Shown here: positions 25,601-37,778 of the stretch, in pieces
Numbering within the stretch: the stretch's first letter is position 1
Layout of the letters: every line of letters begins with the position of its first letter
From: Allomyces arbusculus
Taxonomy: Eukaryota; Blastocladiomycota; Blastocladiomycetes; Blastocladiales; Blastocladiaceae
Direction of reading: 5' to 3'
Length of the DNA: 64,000 bases
Assembly (NCBI GenBank): GCA_027604705.1
Contig: JADHYV010000018.1
Location: 1 to 64,000, forward strand
Translations under genes and position numbers: made by a program
The notes under the pieces: generated by a model
What the model saw: the letters and a program-made list of their open reading frames with translations, nothing else
Told to the model about the DNA's origin: nothing
Databases searched by the model: none

Positions 25601-28600
25601 CGGCTTGTCCGAGGGCGCGACCACACCCGAACTTGGGATCACGGAAAAGTAGGCGTTGTACTCGTCGCGCTCGCACAAAACCTTGAAAGACACTTCGTAC
25701 TTGCCGCGATTCTTGAGCGAAATGGCTGACTTGCTCTCCTCGAGCACGCGCACCGTCCCAAAATCAAGCGTGTCGGACGACCCCTTGGGCAGCGCCACGT
25801 CCACAGCCACGTCGTAGGCCTCGGCCGTGATGGTCACATTCTCGGTGCCCGTGAAACCGCTCAGCTTGTCGGCATACTCGAGCTTGACGACCTTTTTGAA
25901 CACGGTCGGCTTGTACGACTTGAACTCTATCGAGAACACCTGCTCTTGCAGCGGCGCAATAACCGTTTCGGCCGGAGTTACGCCGACTTCCTCGCCCAGC
26001 GCGTCGAGACCAATCACGCGCAGGTTCAGCGGGATGCAGACAGGGTTGCGCACCTTGACCTCGCGCGTGTCGGGTTTCCCGACGAGCAGCTTGTCAAACG
26101 ACACGACCTTCTTGTCCACTTCAATCTCGGGCTTGTAACCCGTGGCGGCAAGCTTGAAGAGCACAGGCTCCGGGTTGTCCTTGACGCACATGACCAGTGT
26201 GTCCTCGACTTTGCCCGCCGACTTGGGCCAGCAGTAGACGGTGAAGTTGATGTTGGCAAAGGCCTTGACGTCGATCGTCGACGAATCGAGCAAGAACACG
26301 TCCGACTTGTCGGCCAACAAACCCATGGTCAGCTTGAGTTCTTGGTGCGATGGGTTGGAAATGGACATGGTGAGCCGGTTTTCCGGGTACTTGTCCTTTT
26401 CGCTGCGCTGGCGGTTGAGCGGCAGCGGCCCGTAATCATAGCGGTTGGTCGAGAGACAGAAATGGCCCGACATGTCGCCCTCGGGCACGCGCTTGATGCG
26501 CGGGAACATTTTGCGCGGGTCCGACAAGAACGACGCAAACTGGCACGAGCCTAAGAGCATATAGAGGATAAATGGGGTAAGATCGATCCCAGAAGCAAGA
26601 AACAAATCAAGCCCGCGGACATACCCGAGCAGGCAAGCGCGTGGACCGTTGGTGACCCAAGAATAGCAAACCGCAGTGAGCCCGAGTACTTCCCGACTTC
26701 GGTCGTGTTGAACCGCAGTACAATGGTCTTGGCCTCGTTGGTCGGAATGATCCACCGCGTAGCGACTTTTCGCGCTTCTTCCGGCTCCTCGCGAATCTCC
26801 TCCTGCACTTTTTTGCCCTTTTTGGTCGACGTCGTCTCCTTGACCTGCTGCTCCTTTTGCTGCTGCTCGGCGACCTCTGACCAGTCGCCGCCCAGCACAA
26901 AGACGGTCGGCGATGGCGGCGGAACCAAATTGGTGAGCCACCACTGTGGGTCCACAACTTGCTCGACCGTCATCTCGTCACTGGTCGGCCCGGCTTCCTG
27001 CACCACCGGCTCGGGTCGCACGATTGCACCAATCGACCGAGCAAACGCGGCGGCTGCGTCACTCGAGTCGAGATCGAGCAGGTTGAGCCGAACGAGATCA
27101 TCGGAACCGAGATGGCTGTCCGTGTCGAGAACACCGGGGTGTCCTTCGCCGGTGGTGAGCGTCGGAACTACAGGCACTGCGGCAGGTGTGGCTGTCGTCA
27201 ACGGAGCAGGGGCATTGGCCGCGCCACCTTTGCGCTTCTTTTCCGTCGTTGGCAGTGCTGCTGGGGTCGCACTGGTCTTGGCCGCGTGCCGCTCCAGTTC
27301 GCGGAATGTGGTCGCAACCGACTCACACGTGGCCACATAGACCTCCCACTGCCGGAAAGTTGCTTCGGTCAACAGCAGCTCGGGTGGGACGTCGGTCCCG
27401 TCCACAGCCGCGACTGGATCGGTGCGTGTGCCACCCGCCGAGCGAATCACGGGGAGCACAACGACAGGGGGCGGTGGAACCGACTTGATTTCGCGCGAGC
27501 TCAGAGACGACATGCTGCGCTCCGAGTTGCCGGAAACGGCTTGCGCGTTCAGCGGCACAGCACCGACCGTGGTTGGGCCAGTTCCGGAGGCGCTTGGTCC
27601 GACCACTTGGCTCCCACCGCTCGGGTTGGGCGTCGTCGACAGCCCAAGTGCCGGCTGCCCTGGCTGCTGGTTAACGGACCCGGGAAGGCCAATTTGCTGC
27701 GACTGCAGTTGCGGACCGGGCGTCTGCGACAATTGCGGCTGCAACGGTGCTGCCGGCTGCACCTTCTTCTTCTTGTCCTTGCGCTTGTTGCGTTCGTCCT
27801 CAGACTTCTTTTCGCCAAGCCGCAACGTCACTTCGGCGTCGTAATGCCTCCGCTCCTTTTCCTTGGCGGCAAAGAAGGCCTTGCGCGTACGCTTGACCGC
27901 CGCGACCTTGGCGTCAAACGCGTCGCGTTCCTCTTGCGTGAGGTTTTCGTACGCGTCGTCGGCAATCGCAGGTGCTTCTGGCAATGCGCGAATCTCCTCG
28001 CTCAACGTCGTGCGCTTCTTTTCCATTTCGCGCGCGTAGACGGTCGCCGCGTCGACCTTGACGTGAGCCAAGTAAACAGTCGTGTGCCGAGAGTCGAGAA
28101 GAGCGAGCACGAGGCCGCGCAGGACCGAGGCCGGGTTGCGGGAGTATTTTGTTTCGAGCCCGTCCACGACAAGAGCATTGCCGACTTCGCGAGCAAGCCG
28201 AAGTTTGAAAATGGTCTCCATCTCGCCTTCGGTCAACCCCATCTCCTCGCCCTCCGACTCTTGCGCGTGGGCCGCAGCAGCCACAACGGCACCCTGCGCT
28301 GCCAAGTCAGCGACCTTGACCACGAGTGCACCATGATCGGGAGAGCAATTGGCTGTGAACCACGCAAACACCTCGTCGAGGTTCAGCTGCACGACGCCGT
28401 ACTGCCGGGCCAAGTCCTGCGCGAGCTCCGTGCAGCCGCTAAACGGGGCACCGTGGAAAATGACGGCCATGTTGCCGCCATTGCGATCACAGCCCGACGG
28501 CGCCACCGCGTCCTCGGGCGCCGGCGACGCGAGCGCGTTCGCGTCAGATTCTGGCACGCCTGCAATCTGCTCAACCAGCCGACCCATGTCGATGCCCTCG

Positions 28601-31600
28601 CCAGCACCCGTGACGGGAACATAGCACACTTTGGTCCCATGCTGACTGACCACGTCCTTGAGGTGCGCAGCCTCGTTCTTGAACTGTTCGTCAAAGTCGA
28701 GACTAAACACTTCGATTGGCATCGCGTTCGTGTTGCGGAACGTGACCTTGACATCGGCGCCGTCGCCAAACGGGTTGATCGACTGGAACACGGCCGTGTC
28801 TGGGTCGCACTTGAGCTTGAGCAGATGGCCCACGCCGTGCACCGGCAGCATCAGCGGCTCGCGCGACCCCTCCATGGTGATTTGGAACGTGTGCCTGAAC
28901 GGCTTGGCCGTCATTGGCGTGAACCGCACCGCGACCTTCGTCGACTCGCCCGGCTTGAGGATGCCGGCATCCGGGATCATTTCCCAAATCTGATCGGCCA
29001 CTGTCTTCTTCTTCTTGGTGCCCGCCGACCACTTGCAGACAACGCCCTTTTCGTTGCTCAGCGTCACGGTCATGGTCATGCGCGTGCCGCACAGCACTGG
29101 GCCAAATGTGAGTTCCTTGGGCGTCGCCTCGAGCGCCGGGTCCGTGACCGACGCGCGCAGCGTCAGGTTGTAAGACGGGCCACCGACGAGATGCAGCGGC
29201 AGCACGACGTTGAAGCACTGGTCGAGCGCAACGGCCTCGGTGTTGAGCGCAATCTTGACCTCGACCGGGTCCTCGCGCGTCACCTTGAACGTCTTGGCCT
29301 TTTCCACGAGCGCCGTGAAGGGTGATCCTTGCAGTGCGGCAATCCCGAGCGTGAACCCGACCGACGACGTGACATTCGACGGCAAACGTAAAGTGAGCGT
29401 GCGTTCTTGGTGATCGTTGCGCAACACCTTGCCAAAGTCGAGTAGGTACGAGCAAATGGCGCTGCTCGTGAGCTGCTGCAGAACTGTCTTTTGCCCCTGG
29501 CGGTGGAGCTGCGTCGACTGCATCTGCCGCAACAGCGCCCCGAGGAACGGCGATCCAATCGAGTTGGGCGGGCGCAAATCCGGCGGAATCATGACGCGGC
29601 GGTACAGCACCTCGGGTGCGACACGCAACAGCATGCGCGCGTCCACGTCGAGCTGCAGGCACGACGACTCGATCTTGACGGGCACCGACACGGCTTTACA
29701 GTCGTTGAACTTGACGAAAAACTGGCCCATCACGACGCCGGGCACGAGCGGGCACGCGCGCACCTTGATCCGCTCCTTGCTCTTCGGCGCAATGACGCCT
29801 TGATGTGGTGCAATCAGTACCGAGTTGAACAGCGGCGAGTCCGGGAGCAAAATCAAGCGGAACTGCGCCGGGCTCCGGCTGCGGTTGACAAACGTCAGGT
29901 CCGTGTCGAGCACTTGGAGGTGCGAGGGCGCGGCCAGAGACAGGCTCTGCGGAACGACCTCGCAGTTTGTCTCGGCCACGACGCCCGTGATACAGCACTC
30001 GTACCGCGGCCCGCCAATGGCCTCAACAAACGCGAGCACCGAGTAGGCGCCCTCAAGAAGACCATGGTGTGAGACCTCGACGAGCACTTGCTCGCCCGGC
30101 TCCAACCATCCTTGTCGCGGGACAATGTCGAGCAGGTGCGACGTCGCGTAGAGCCCCCACGAAAACTGCGCCGGGCAACGGCCCTCATTGCGCAGCGTCA
30201 AATGCCTGATTGTAGAGCCGTAGAGCGGCGCACTGCCCATGTCAATGGCCGTCGTCGAGAGCGCGAGGTTTGGGAACGTGACAGTCGACACGAGCTCGAG
30301 CACCGTGCGTTGAGGGTGCTCGGCGTACTGGATGACGACTTTGCCGCGCTCCTCGCGCGAGACGCGGTCGGCAAAGAAACTCGACTTGAGCTGGACGAGG
30401 AGACTCATGGCCTGGCCACCATCAAGTCGTGCCTGATCGCAGTCAAGGTACCAAGGGTCGCTGCACTTGAACTTCATGGTGAGCGGCAGGTTGGTGTTGT
30501 TGGTCACGACCAGGCTCTGCGCCAAATCGACGGGCACATCTTCGGTGACGTGCAGCAGGTCAATGCTCACGACGGCGGGCTCAAAGAGGATCAGCGGGTC
30601 GACAAACACGGCCTGCACTTGCGCGCGGACAATCTCGCGCCGCGTCGGGTCGCCCTCGATCGTGCCCTGGCACGCCAGGCTCTCGACGACGGCCCGTGCC
30701 GTCGCGCTGAACCCGGACACGGTCACGGTCTGGACGGCGCCGGGCTTGAGCGTGAACCGGTGCGGCGTAATCTTGAAGACGCTCGGCGTCGCCAAACTCG
30801 ACGCCTTGGTCGTGTACAGCTGATCATTCGCCGACCAAAACAAGAACTGCGTGCGGCGCCCCTCGTTGTGAATCACAAATGACCGCTCGCACTCGCGGTT
30901 GCTGAACACGTCGCCAAACTGGATCGACTCGAGGTCGTACGGGAAAGTGATGGTGCTGCCGAATCCCTTAGCCTGCACGTCGACGGTAAACTGCGCGCCG
31001 TTGGTGATGAAGACGTGTAACAGGTTCTTGAACAGCACGCTGTCGTCGAGGTAGGCGCGCACGCGCAGCTTCACATGGCCATTGGCCGGCACGACGCCCA
31101 ACATGGGCTCGACCTGGAAAACGTGCTCGACCTCGTCATGCCACTGGCACGTAAACTCGGCGTCAATCACGCACTTGTTGGTCAATTGCACGTCGACCAC
31201 AGTCTCGACCAAGACGGGGATCCGGCCCCACTTTATTTGCTGCGTCGAGATGTCCACATCGGGCCCTTGGCCGATGCCGCAAAGTAGAATCGGCCGGCGC
31301 TGTGACTCGGAGCCGCGAACCGAAAAGTGGACTGTTGAAGTCCATTCGCCGAGCCGCTGCGGGCGGAATGCGAGCTCAATATCGCGGAACGAGTTTGGGT
31401 CGAGGATCGTCGACGAAGGTGAAATGGCGACCTCGTGCAAGTCCGGGTCTTGGTCGAAATCAACGCGGCCGTACAGATCCGTGTCGTTGAGCAGCTGCAC
31501 GAGTTGCGGGTAAGCGACGCCAAGGTAGCAGCGGCCAAAATCGACCATATCATGCGAAATGCCGACATTCGGCACGTCGACAAAAGCGTGAATCGGCAGG

Positions 31601-33758
31601 ACGCGCGCCGAGGTGCTCACATCCACAACGTCGACGTGGATCTCGCCCACAAACTCTTGGATCGCGCGACCCGTGAGCTGGACAACAACGAGCACACAGC
31701 CGCGAGCCGGGATGACGGCGGTCGACGGCAACGTGGTGATTTCGGGAGCGAGATTGTCGGCATTCTGGTCACGCGTCGCGACCGACCACGACGATGACGG
31801 GCGTGTAAGATTGGGCATGACGACGCGCAGCAAAAATCGCATCGGAATCTCGCACGTGTTGATGATCGAGAACACTTGCCTCGCCGGAAATCCGTAGCTG
31901 ACGCGACCAAACGCGAGCTCTTGCACGTTGAAGTCGAATGTGGGCCCAACGACGCGTCCGCGGGCCAGGAACCGCAGTGCCGTCGGCGCGCCCTGGACGT
32001 GCCACAAAAAGGCCTCGTAAAAGTCACCGAGCGACTCGGGCCGGAAAGTGATCTGGATGACCTCCTTGCCGCCGACGGGCACGGTGCCGTTGGGCGACGA
32101 GAACGCAAAGAAACGCCCGTGTACCGAGTCGGCGGGCTCGAACCGATAGGACCCATCGATATCGCCGACGTTTTCGAGCACGACCTGGTACGTGTGCGTC
32201 GAGCCGATGTAGACGTTCTCGATTTCCAACAAGTCGAACGAGAAGCGCAACTTAGGTCCGACACCGTCGCCACGCAGGACCAGCGGAAGCCGTGACTCGC
32301 GACCCGAGATTTGGCAGTAGACGACCTCCTGGTGCGGGCCCGCCGTCTTTGGGAAGAAGGAGACGGTGGCCTCGATCGATGACCGTGGCCAGATCACGCC
32401 GTCGAGTGGCTCCATGATAAACGCGTCGTTGGCGAAATGAAGCGGGTCCTCGTCTATCTCGCGCTGCTGAGCCTGGAGCAGGAACCCAGACGCACACTGC
32501 GCCGGTCCGTCCGGGTCCATGTCGCTCATGGTCGGTGGCGGTTGTGCCGGGTCGCCGACAAGCAGCAGCTGCTTCTGGCGCTCCTTGAACTTGACCTCCT
32601 CGACGTCGGTCGAGAACTGCTTCCACTGGTACTTGGCAATGATATCCGAGTGGTTGTGGATCGTGATCGTCTTGAAGGACGAGAGCGAAATGTAGGTCGG
32701 CGCCATGGTCACTTGTGAATGCTCGAGCCGCACATTGACATTATCGGCCGACCCATGCGCGCGCAGAAAGCACACGTCCTCACCGCCCGACACGAGCCCT
32801 GATACGTCGTGGTCCTGGTCGCTGCTGTAGGTGACGCGAATATCGTAGCTGTACGCATCGACGCGCGTCGGCGTGAAGTGCACCGTGATCAGCGAGGTCG
32901 CGCCCTTGGGCACGTACCCGCGCGCCGGCTCAAACTGGAACGCGCTGTCGGCAGGTACCTGGACGGCAAAGTAGCCGTCTTTGGTCCCGACATTGCGCAC
33001 TAGAATCGTTTTCGAGGTCGTGTGCCGCACGGGCACCTCGTCGAAATGAATTTCGTCGGGGAAATCGAAAAGAGCGCGTGGACCGACAATGCGCACGGGC
33101 ACGAGAAATCGCTCGCGCTCCGTCTCGCAGACGATACTCGTCTCGAGGTCGCGGTTCTCGTCGGGCTTGAAGTGCAAAATGAAGGCCGTCTCCATGCCGG
33201 GCGCGACGCGGCCCGAGTAGAGCGAGTCCGACTTCCACCCCTTGAGCTCGAAATGCGGCTCCTCAATGGGTTGCAGCCGTAATCGTCGCGGATACTGTCC
33301 GAAATCAGCATGATGAGCGACAATGTACGGACACCAACTCAGGGCAGCAACGGCTCGCGCACCTGGTCGTCGTTCCGAAAATGCAGGGCCACCTCGTAGG
33401 TGTGAAATGGAATCACGTTCTGCAGCACGATTTCAGGCGGCGATACGCTAAACAAAGGCACGTCGCTCGGCACGGCATAATTGATATTAAGCGAGACCGG
33501 GAAATCTGGTGGTGCGTCGCCAATGATTTGGATATTGGATGCGTGCGGGTCGCGCTGGAGCACAGTGCGGGAAGCGAGCGCGGCGAGCCGCTGCGTCGTC
33601 GACATGGACCGCAGCTGCAACAGCGTCGACGGGCGCATGAAGGCCGGCTCGGAACAGTGATTCGACGGCGAGTCCAGGTCCTTTTCCACAAAACTGGCCG
33701 AGTCCACTTTGCGCCGCAGCGCCGCCGGTGCGGACCGTCCAGCGGCCGCACTCGACAT
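19685..33758 (-). CDS. HYDIN: HYDIN, central-pair axoneme protein
   Basis: HYDIN is a giant protein of the C2 microtubule of the ciliary central pair and is needed for motility. Exons 33758-33363, 33294-26625 and 26550-19685 join without frame error to 4643 aa (human about 5120). The N-terminus reads MRPSTLLQLRSMSTTQRLAAL and then PPEIVLQNVIPFHTYEVALHF across intron 1 (donor GTGCGC), as in animal HYDIN. Repeated ASH/MSP (PapD-like) β-sandwich domains fill most of the chain, recognisable by recurring patterns such as F.....V....T....L.N.G. Near residue 1747 there is an adenylate-kinase-like insert whose Walker A reads GAPFSGCT, with Cys where Lys is expected. A low-complexity charged, Gln-rich stretch follows it. 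Intron 2 (donor GTATGT) splits ALACSG and SCQFASFLSDP, again as in the family. The gene shows that the organism builds a motile 9+2 flagellum. It is head-to-head with the gene at 34293. Confidence 0.97.
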
Positions 33759-34292
33759 GGCGAAAACGGTGTTCAGCGTGCTGAGGGGGCGAGGATCGGT
33801 TATTGAATTGATCGAGTTCCAAAGAAGATGCAAGGAATCATTCTCCTCACCTGGTGGCCAAAACCGATGTCCTGAGTGAGAGAGGCGTCGTCGCCGACGA
33901 GTTCGTGAGGTCGATCGCTTGTGCCGCCTGCGGTCCAAACGGGCCAGGGCTTCGACTGGGCTGCTGAAGGTCAGAATGCAGCAAGTTGTCGGATCTGGTA
34001 TCTGGGAAACTTGAGGGTTGTTGAGATGATATCAACCAGGACGATCAGAGCTGTGCAGTTCGACCCAGCGAAGCCAAGACGACGATCACGTCTCCGACTA
34101 TGAGCGTGAAATCCACGTGCGGTGGGAGACGGCTCTTTAGCGACGCGCTTTTACCTCTGCACCACCTGTTTGCTCGCTCCCGCGCCGACCTGCTCCCTGC
34201 AGCCGGCAGTCGCTGATTTCAAAGTCCTTTCACCAACGTCGAGGCCGTCCAGTCACACGAACTTCGGCAGCAAAGCAACGCCAACATCGTGC
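33759..34292. promoter_or_regulatory. shared divergent promoter region of HYDIN and its neighbour
   Basis: This is a gap of about 530 bp between the HYDIN start (minus) and the start of the disordered, possibly ciliary, gene (plus). I looked for an RFX-type X-box and found none convincing. A short palindrome, GGTTG-11 nt-CAACC, ends near 34037. A 5' exon of the plus-strand gene may lie here. Confidence 0.45.
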
Positions 34293-36185
34293 ATGTCCAT
34301 CAGCTCAACCGGCTCCTCAACGCATTATCATTCCGCGCCAGCTGCTCCCGCCTTGGCGGCCAATAAGCGTGCGGTCATTGGCATTTACTCTGCTCGAGCC
34401 GAGCGGCGTGTCGCGGCCCCATTTCCTCCCCGCACCGATTCCTGCGACCCCGTGACCGTGACGCCCGACCAATATCTCGCGCAGTGTTATTTGGAGATGG
34501 CTGCCAATTCTTCACCGTCTCCACCTCTGGGGTGGCCGAGGTTGAGCTCGTCAGCGCACTCGTCGACCGTGGCGCTTGCGCGAGACCAGGCGACTGGTGG
34601 ATACTCGTCAACGTTACCATCCGCGGGTTGGTTTGGTCTCTTCAATGAAGGTGTGGAGTGTCCACGACGGCGACAACTAATGAATTCAGCACTTGCCAGG
34701 CGGTGGATACCAGCAATTGATGCCCCGCACCACGGCCGTCGGGCCTGGACACGATCCAGCGGCGCATTCGTTCGTGGCCGTTCCTGCATACAACTTGTGG
34801 ATGGAGCAAGGATCACACGCAGCAGCGGCGCAGCAGCAGCCGTACGCGCCGCTCGGGCATAAGCAGCAGCAGGTTTGGCATCGTTATGGCTCGACGGTGG
34901 TGCTCGACGCGATTTCTCACCTGACTCGCTGATACTCACATAGTCCGGCCATTCGTCACCTTCGGCTGCGCTGGTACGCAACGGGCCGCACGGCTCGCCT
35001 TCACCGGCGTACGGGTCGGCTGCACCCGGTTCCGTCCTGCCCATCCCGTTCCCATCGACCATGATCTCGCCGACCGGTGAGCCCATTCCCGTTGTTATGC
35101 CATCCTACGCGAGCATGAGCGGCCCGCCATCGCCAACGTACCAGGGCATGGCGGCCGTGCCCATGTGGCTGCAGTCGTCGGCGCTCGCGGCACCCCAAAA
35201 CCTGGCCGCTCCACCGGCCTCGGGACCGTACCATGCGAGGCATTACGGCGCATATCCACCGGTCCGTGACGCAGGACAACGTCCACGCGCATCGTCGTCG
35301 CCGTGGTTCGCGTCCGAAGGGCCCAGCGCGCCTCCCTACCACGCTACGGCCTCGGCGGACCCGGCGGGATATCATCCTTACGATACGGGTGCGTCGTACT
35401 CGGCGGGCTATGCGCCATCGGCCGCGTCGGGCTCCGGATTTTCGGCTTCGCGCACGGGCCCGACCTCATCCACCGTTTCGCTTTCGCACCCAAACCCATC
35501 GCACATTGCCCCGCTCGTCGAGCAGCTGCGCAAGCGGCGTACGTCGCAGCCGCCGTTACCGACGGTGCCGAAAGAATCGAAGACGACGACACAGCGGTAC
35601 CAGTGGCTCGCCGAGTACGATGCGCAAGCCGCTGCGGGCAACGGGAACGACGCCGGCACCGTGCCGCCCGGATACTCGTCGGTGCAGGCGCCGTGGTCGA
35701 ATGGAGACGATGCAGGACCCACAAGTGAGCCCAACGACATGCAGCAGGATCGTGATCTCGATCCCACCACACCGGCGGCCAATCGGAGCCCGAGCTCAAA
35801 ACGGTCCGCGACTGGCGGTGCATCAGCGGCACCAAGAACCGAGCTGCACTTGCCGACGGGCAAGTTAACGTCGTATGTCCCATATACGAAGCGCGACTAC
35901 GAGTTTCTGTGTCGCGCCGACCAAGTCGCGAAATTGCCGACGAGTCTTGGCCCACCGGGCGACCCCGAGACGGAGCGGCGCCGGCATAAAGTGCGGCACG
36001 TGCAAGAATATTCGGACATGGTGCGCGACCAGCTGTATGTCAAGATGGCGGGCCGAGTTGCGCTACCAGCATCTGGGCAAGGGACAGGAGCGCCGACAAG
36101 TCCAGTGCGGTCGCCCATGCAGAGCCAAGGGACCCAAGAGCCAGTACCGGGTTCTCCGTCGCGGCCGCGGAATGGGACGACATGA
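34293..36185 (+). CDS. largely disordered protein with a C-terminal JHY-like motif
   Basis: Exons 34293-34650, 34700-34872 and 34944-36185 keep one frame and give about 590 aa. The ATG at 34293 is the first in frame, but an upstream exon cannot be excluded. Most of the chain is low-complexity and rich in Ala, Ser, Pro, Tyr and Gly, with a run of Ala/Gln in exon 2. Near the end is a more ordered stretch: a proline-rich lead-in, SYVPYTKRDYEFLCRADQ, then LPTSLGPPGDP and a basic helix RRRHKVRHVQEYSDMVRDQ. The order 'PYT..DY..L ... LGP ... basic helix with QEY' resembles the C-terminal region of JHY, a protein needed for ciliary central-pair orientation. That resemblance is from memory and weak. 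The divergent pairing with HYDIN would suit a ciliary role. Donors are GTGTGG and GTTTGG; intron 1 carries a CTAAT branch-like site. Confidence 0.6.
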
Positions 36186-36489
36186 CGGCGCGTGATGTTG
36201 ATGCGTTCTGATGGTTGGCTCTATAAAATTGCTCCATTTGCGCCAAATTGGTTGCTCTGCGACAAAGGCCTCTTCAAACGCATCGGCAAGCTTCTCGACC
36301 AGCCGGGGTCTCTTCGCAACGAACTTTTTTTAGCGATCAACACTCTCGCTCACCAACGACTTACAACTGCCGCGGCAGACCGGCGGCAGACCTTTATTAC
36401 GTCTGACGTGGACACCCTGATATGATTTTGCAACAGTGACCCATGTCGACAACTGAGCTTCGTCCTCGATAAAATCGCAACTTCACAAA
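36186..36489. other. intergenic, PRP38 upstream region
   Basis: This is an AT-richer gap of about 300 bp between two plus-strand genes. An ATG at 36443 opens only a short frame. A small first exon of PRP38 could lie here, because the first residues of the PRP38 model are unlike the family. Confidence 0.4.
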
Positions 36490-37646
36490 ATGGTAGCCCG
36501 ATGCTCAACAACTTGCTGCAATGAAACAAAATTTTTCCAGCGTTCTGACTTGTTCGCGCGTAATGAACAGGACTTTGAAGGCGGCTTGCAGCTCAAGGTC
36601 GAAAAGATTGTTCGGAGCCGAATCTACGAGACGCTCTTTTGGAAAGAAGAGTGCTTTGGGCTCACAGGTCGGTCCGCTCCTCATTCGACCGCAAAAACGG
36701 CCATTTCAGCATGCTGACGCAACGAGGTGGTCGTCTAGCGGAAACGATTGTCGACAAGGCCGTCGAGCTCGACCACATTGGCGGCCAATACGGCACCCAG
36801 ACGCCGACCAAGTTTCTGTGCTTGGTTCTTAAGTTGTTGCAGATTGAACCCTCGTATGATATTGTGCTCGAGTACATTCGCGATCCAGAGTTCAAGTCCG
36901 TGCCGTGCTTCTCCACCTTCCTCCACTGACGTCGATTTTAACGAATTGTCGCTCACCCTGTTGTTCCAAACGCTAGGTACCTCCGTGCACTCGGCGCCTT
37001 TTACCTGCGACTCACTGCCAACTCACTGCAATGCTACGAGGAGCTCGAGTCGCTTCTCGTCGACTATCGCAAGTTGCGGTTCCGGCAACCGACGGGCGCC
37101 TACATGCTCACGACAATGGATCAGTTTGTCGATGACCTATTGCGCGAGGAACGTGTGTGCGACATTATTCTCCCGCGCATCCAGAAGCGGCACGTGCTCG
37201 AGGACAAGGGCGACCTTGATCCGCGATTCAGCGCACTGTCGGAGCGGTTCGAGGCGGAGGAGGAGGCGCGCATGGCGGCCGAAGAGACACGAGAAATCAG
37301 CGACCGCGAGGACGCTGACGACGACGAGCAAGAGGTGGGGGCCGTGCCAGACGAGGACGGCCAGGTGGTCGGTGATGCCGAGATTGACGCAGTCATGGCC
37401 GAGGCAAGCGAACCAGGACGGGGACCGGAGTTACCCGAGGCTGACGTGACGGCCAAGGTCAAGATCAGCAAGAAGAAGATCGCCAAGACGCTGTTTAAAA
37501 AGTCCAGGTTGTCGGAAAAGAGCAAGCCGGAGCGTGCACGGTCCCCACCACCAGCGTCGGGCGACGGCGGGTTCCGCGAGAGCATGAGTGTTGAGGAGAC
37601 GAACCGGATGCGGATTGCCATGGGTTTGAAACCGCTGCGGGAATGA
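36490..37646 (+). CDS. PRP38: pre-mRNA-splicing factor Prp38 with C-terminal HIND motif
   Basis: Prp38 is a U4/U6.U5 tri-snRNP and B-complex protein needed for spliceosome activation. Exons 36490-36667, 36739-36895 and 36977-37646 join to 334 aa. Family blocks are clear: VEKIVRSRIYETLFWKEECF, then GLTAETIVDKAVELDHIGG across intron 1, TPTKFLCLVLKLLQIEP, FKYLRALGAFYLRLT across intron 2, and REERVCDIILPRIQKRHVLE. A charged linker follows, then a final VEETNRMRIAMGLKPL. That element matches the Hub1-interaction domain (HIND), known at the N-terminus of Snu66/SART1 and at the C-terminus of plant Prp38. Donors are GTCGGT and GTCCGT. The first 20 or so residues do not match the usual start, so the true start may lie in an upstream exon. 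The gene is tail-to-tail with the androglobin gene, 132 bp apart. Confidence 0.95.
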
Positions 37647-37778
37647 ATTCCTTTGTGTGTGTGAATCGTACCTTTCGGACCCTCGCCCAAGGAATGTGTC
37701 CGCCAAAAGTGTGTTTACTCGACAAAATATACCCAGTCTCGTCAATTCACCATCCAAGTCTGCTCTGCAGTCGGCCAC

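Noticed and set aside
26959-29325. 788-codon open frame on the plus strand
   Set aside because: It lies wholly antisense to HYDIN exon 2, which reads as clear family sequence. The long frame results from high third-position GC.
33759-34292. Possible RFX X-box in the HYDIN divergent promoter
   Set aside because: The only palindrome (GGTTG-11-CAACC) has the wrong half-sites and spacing for an X-box.
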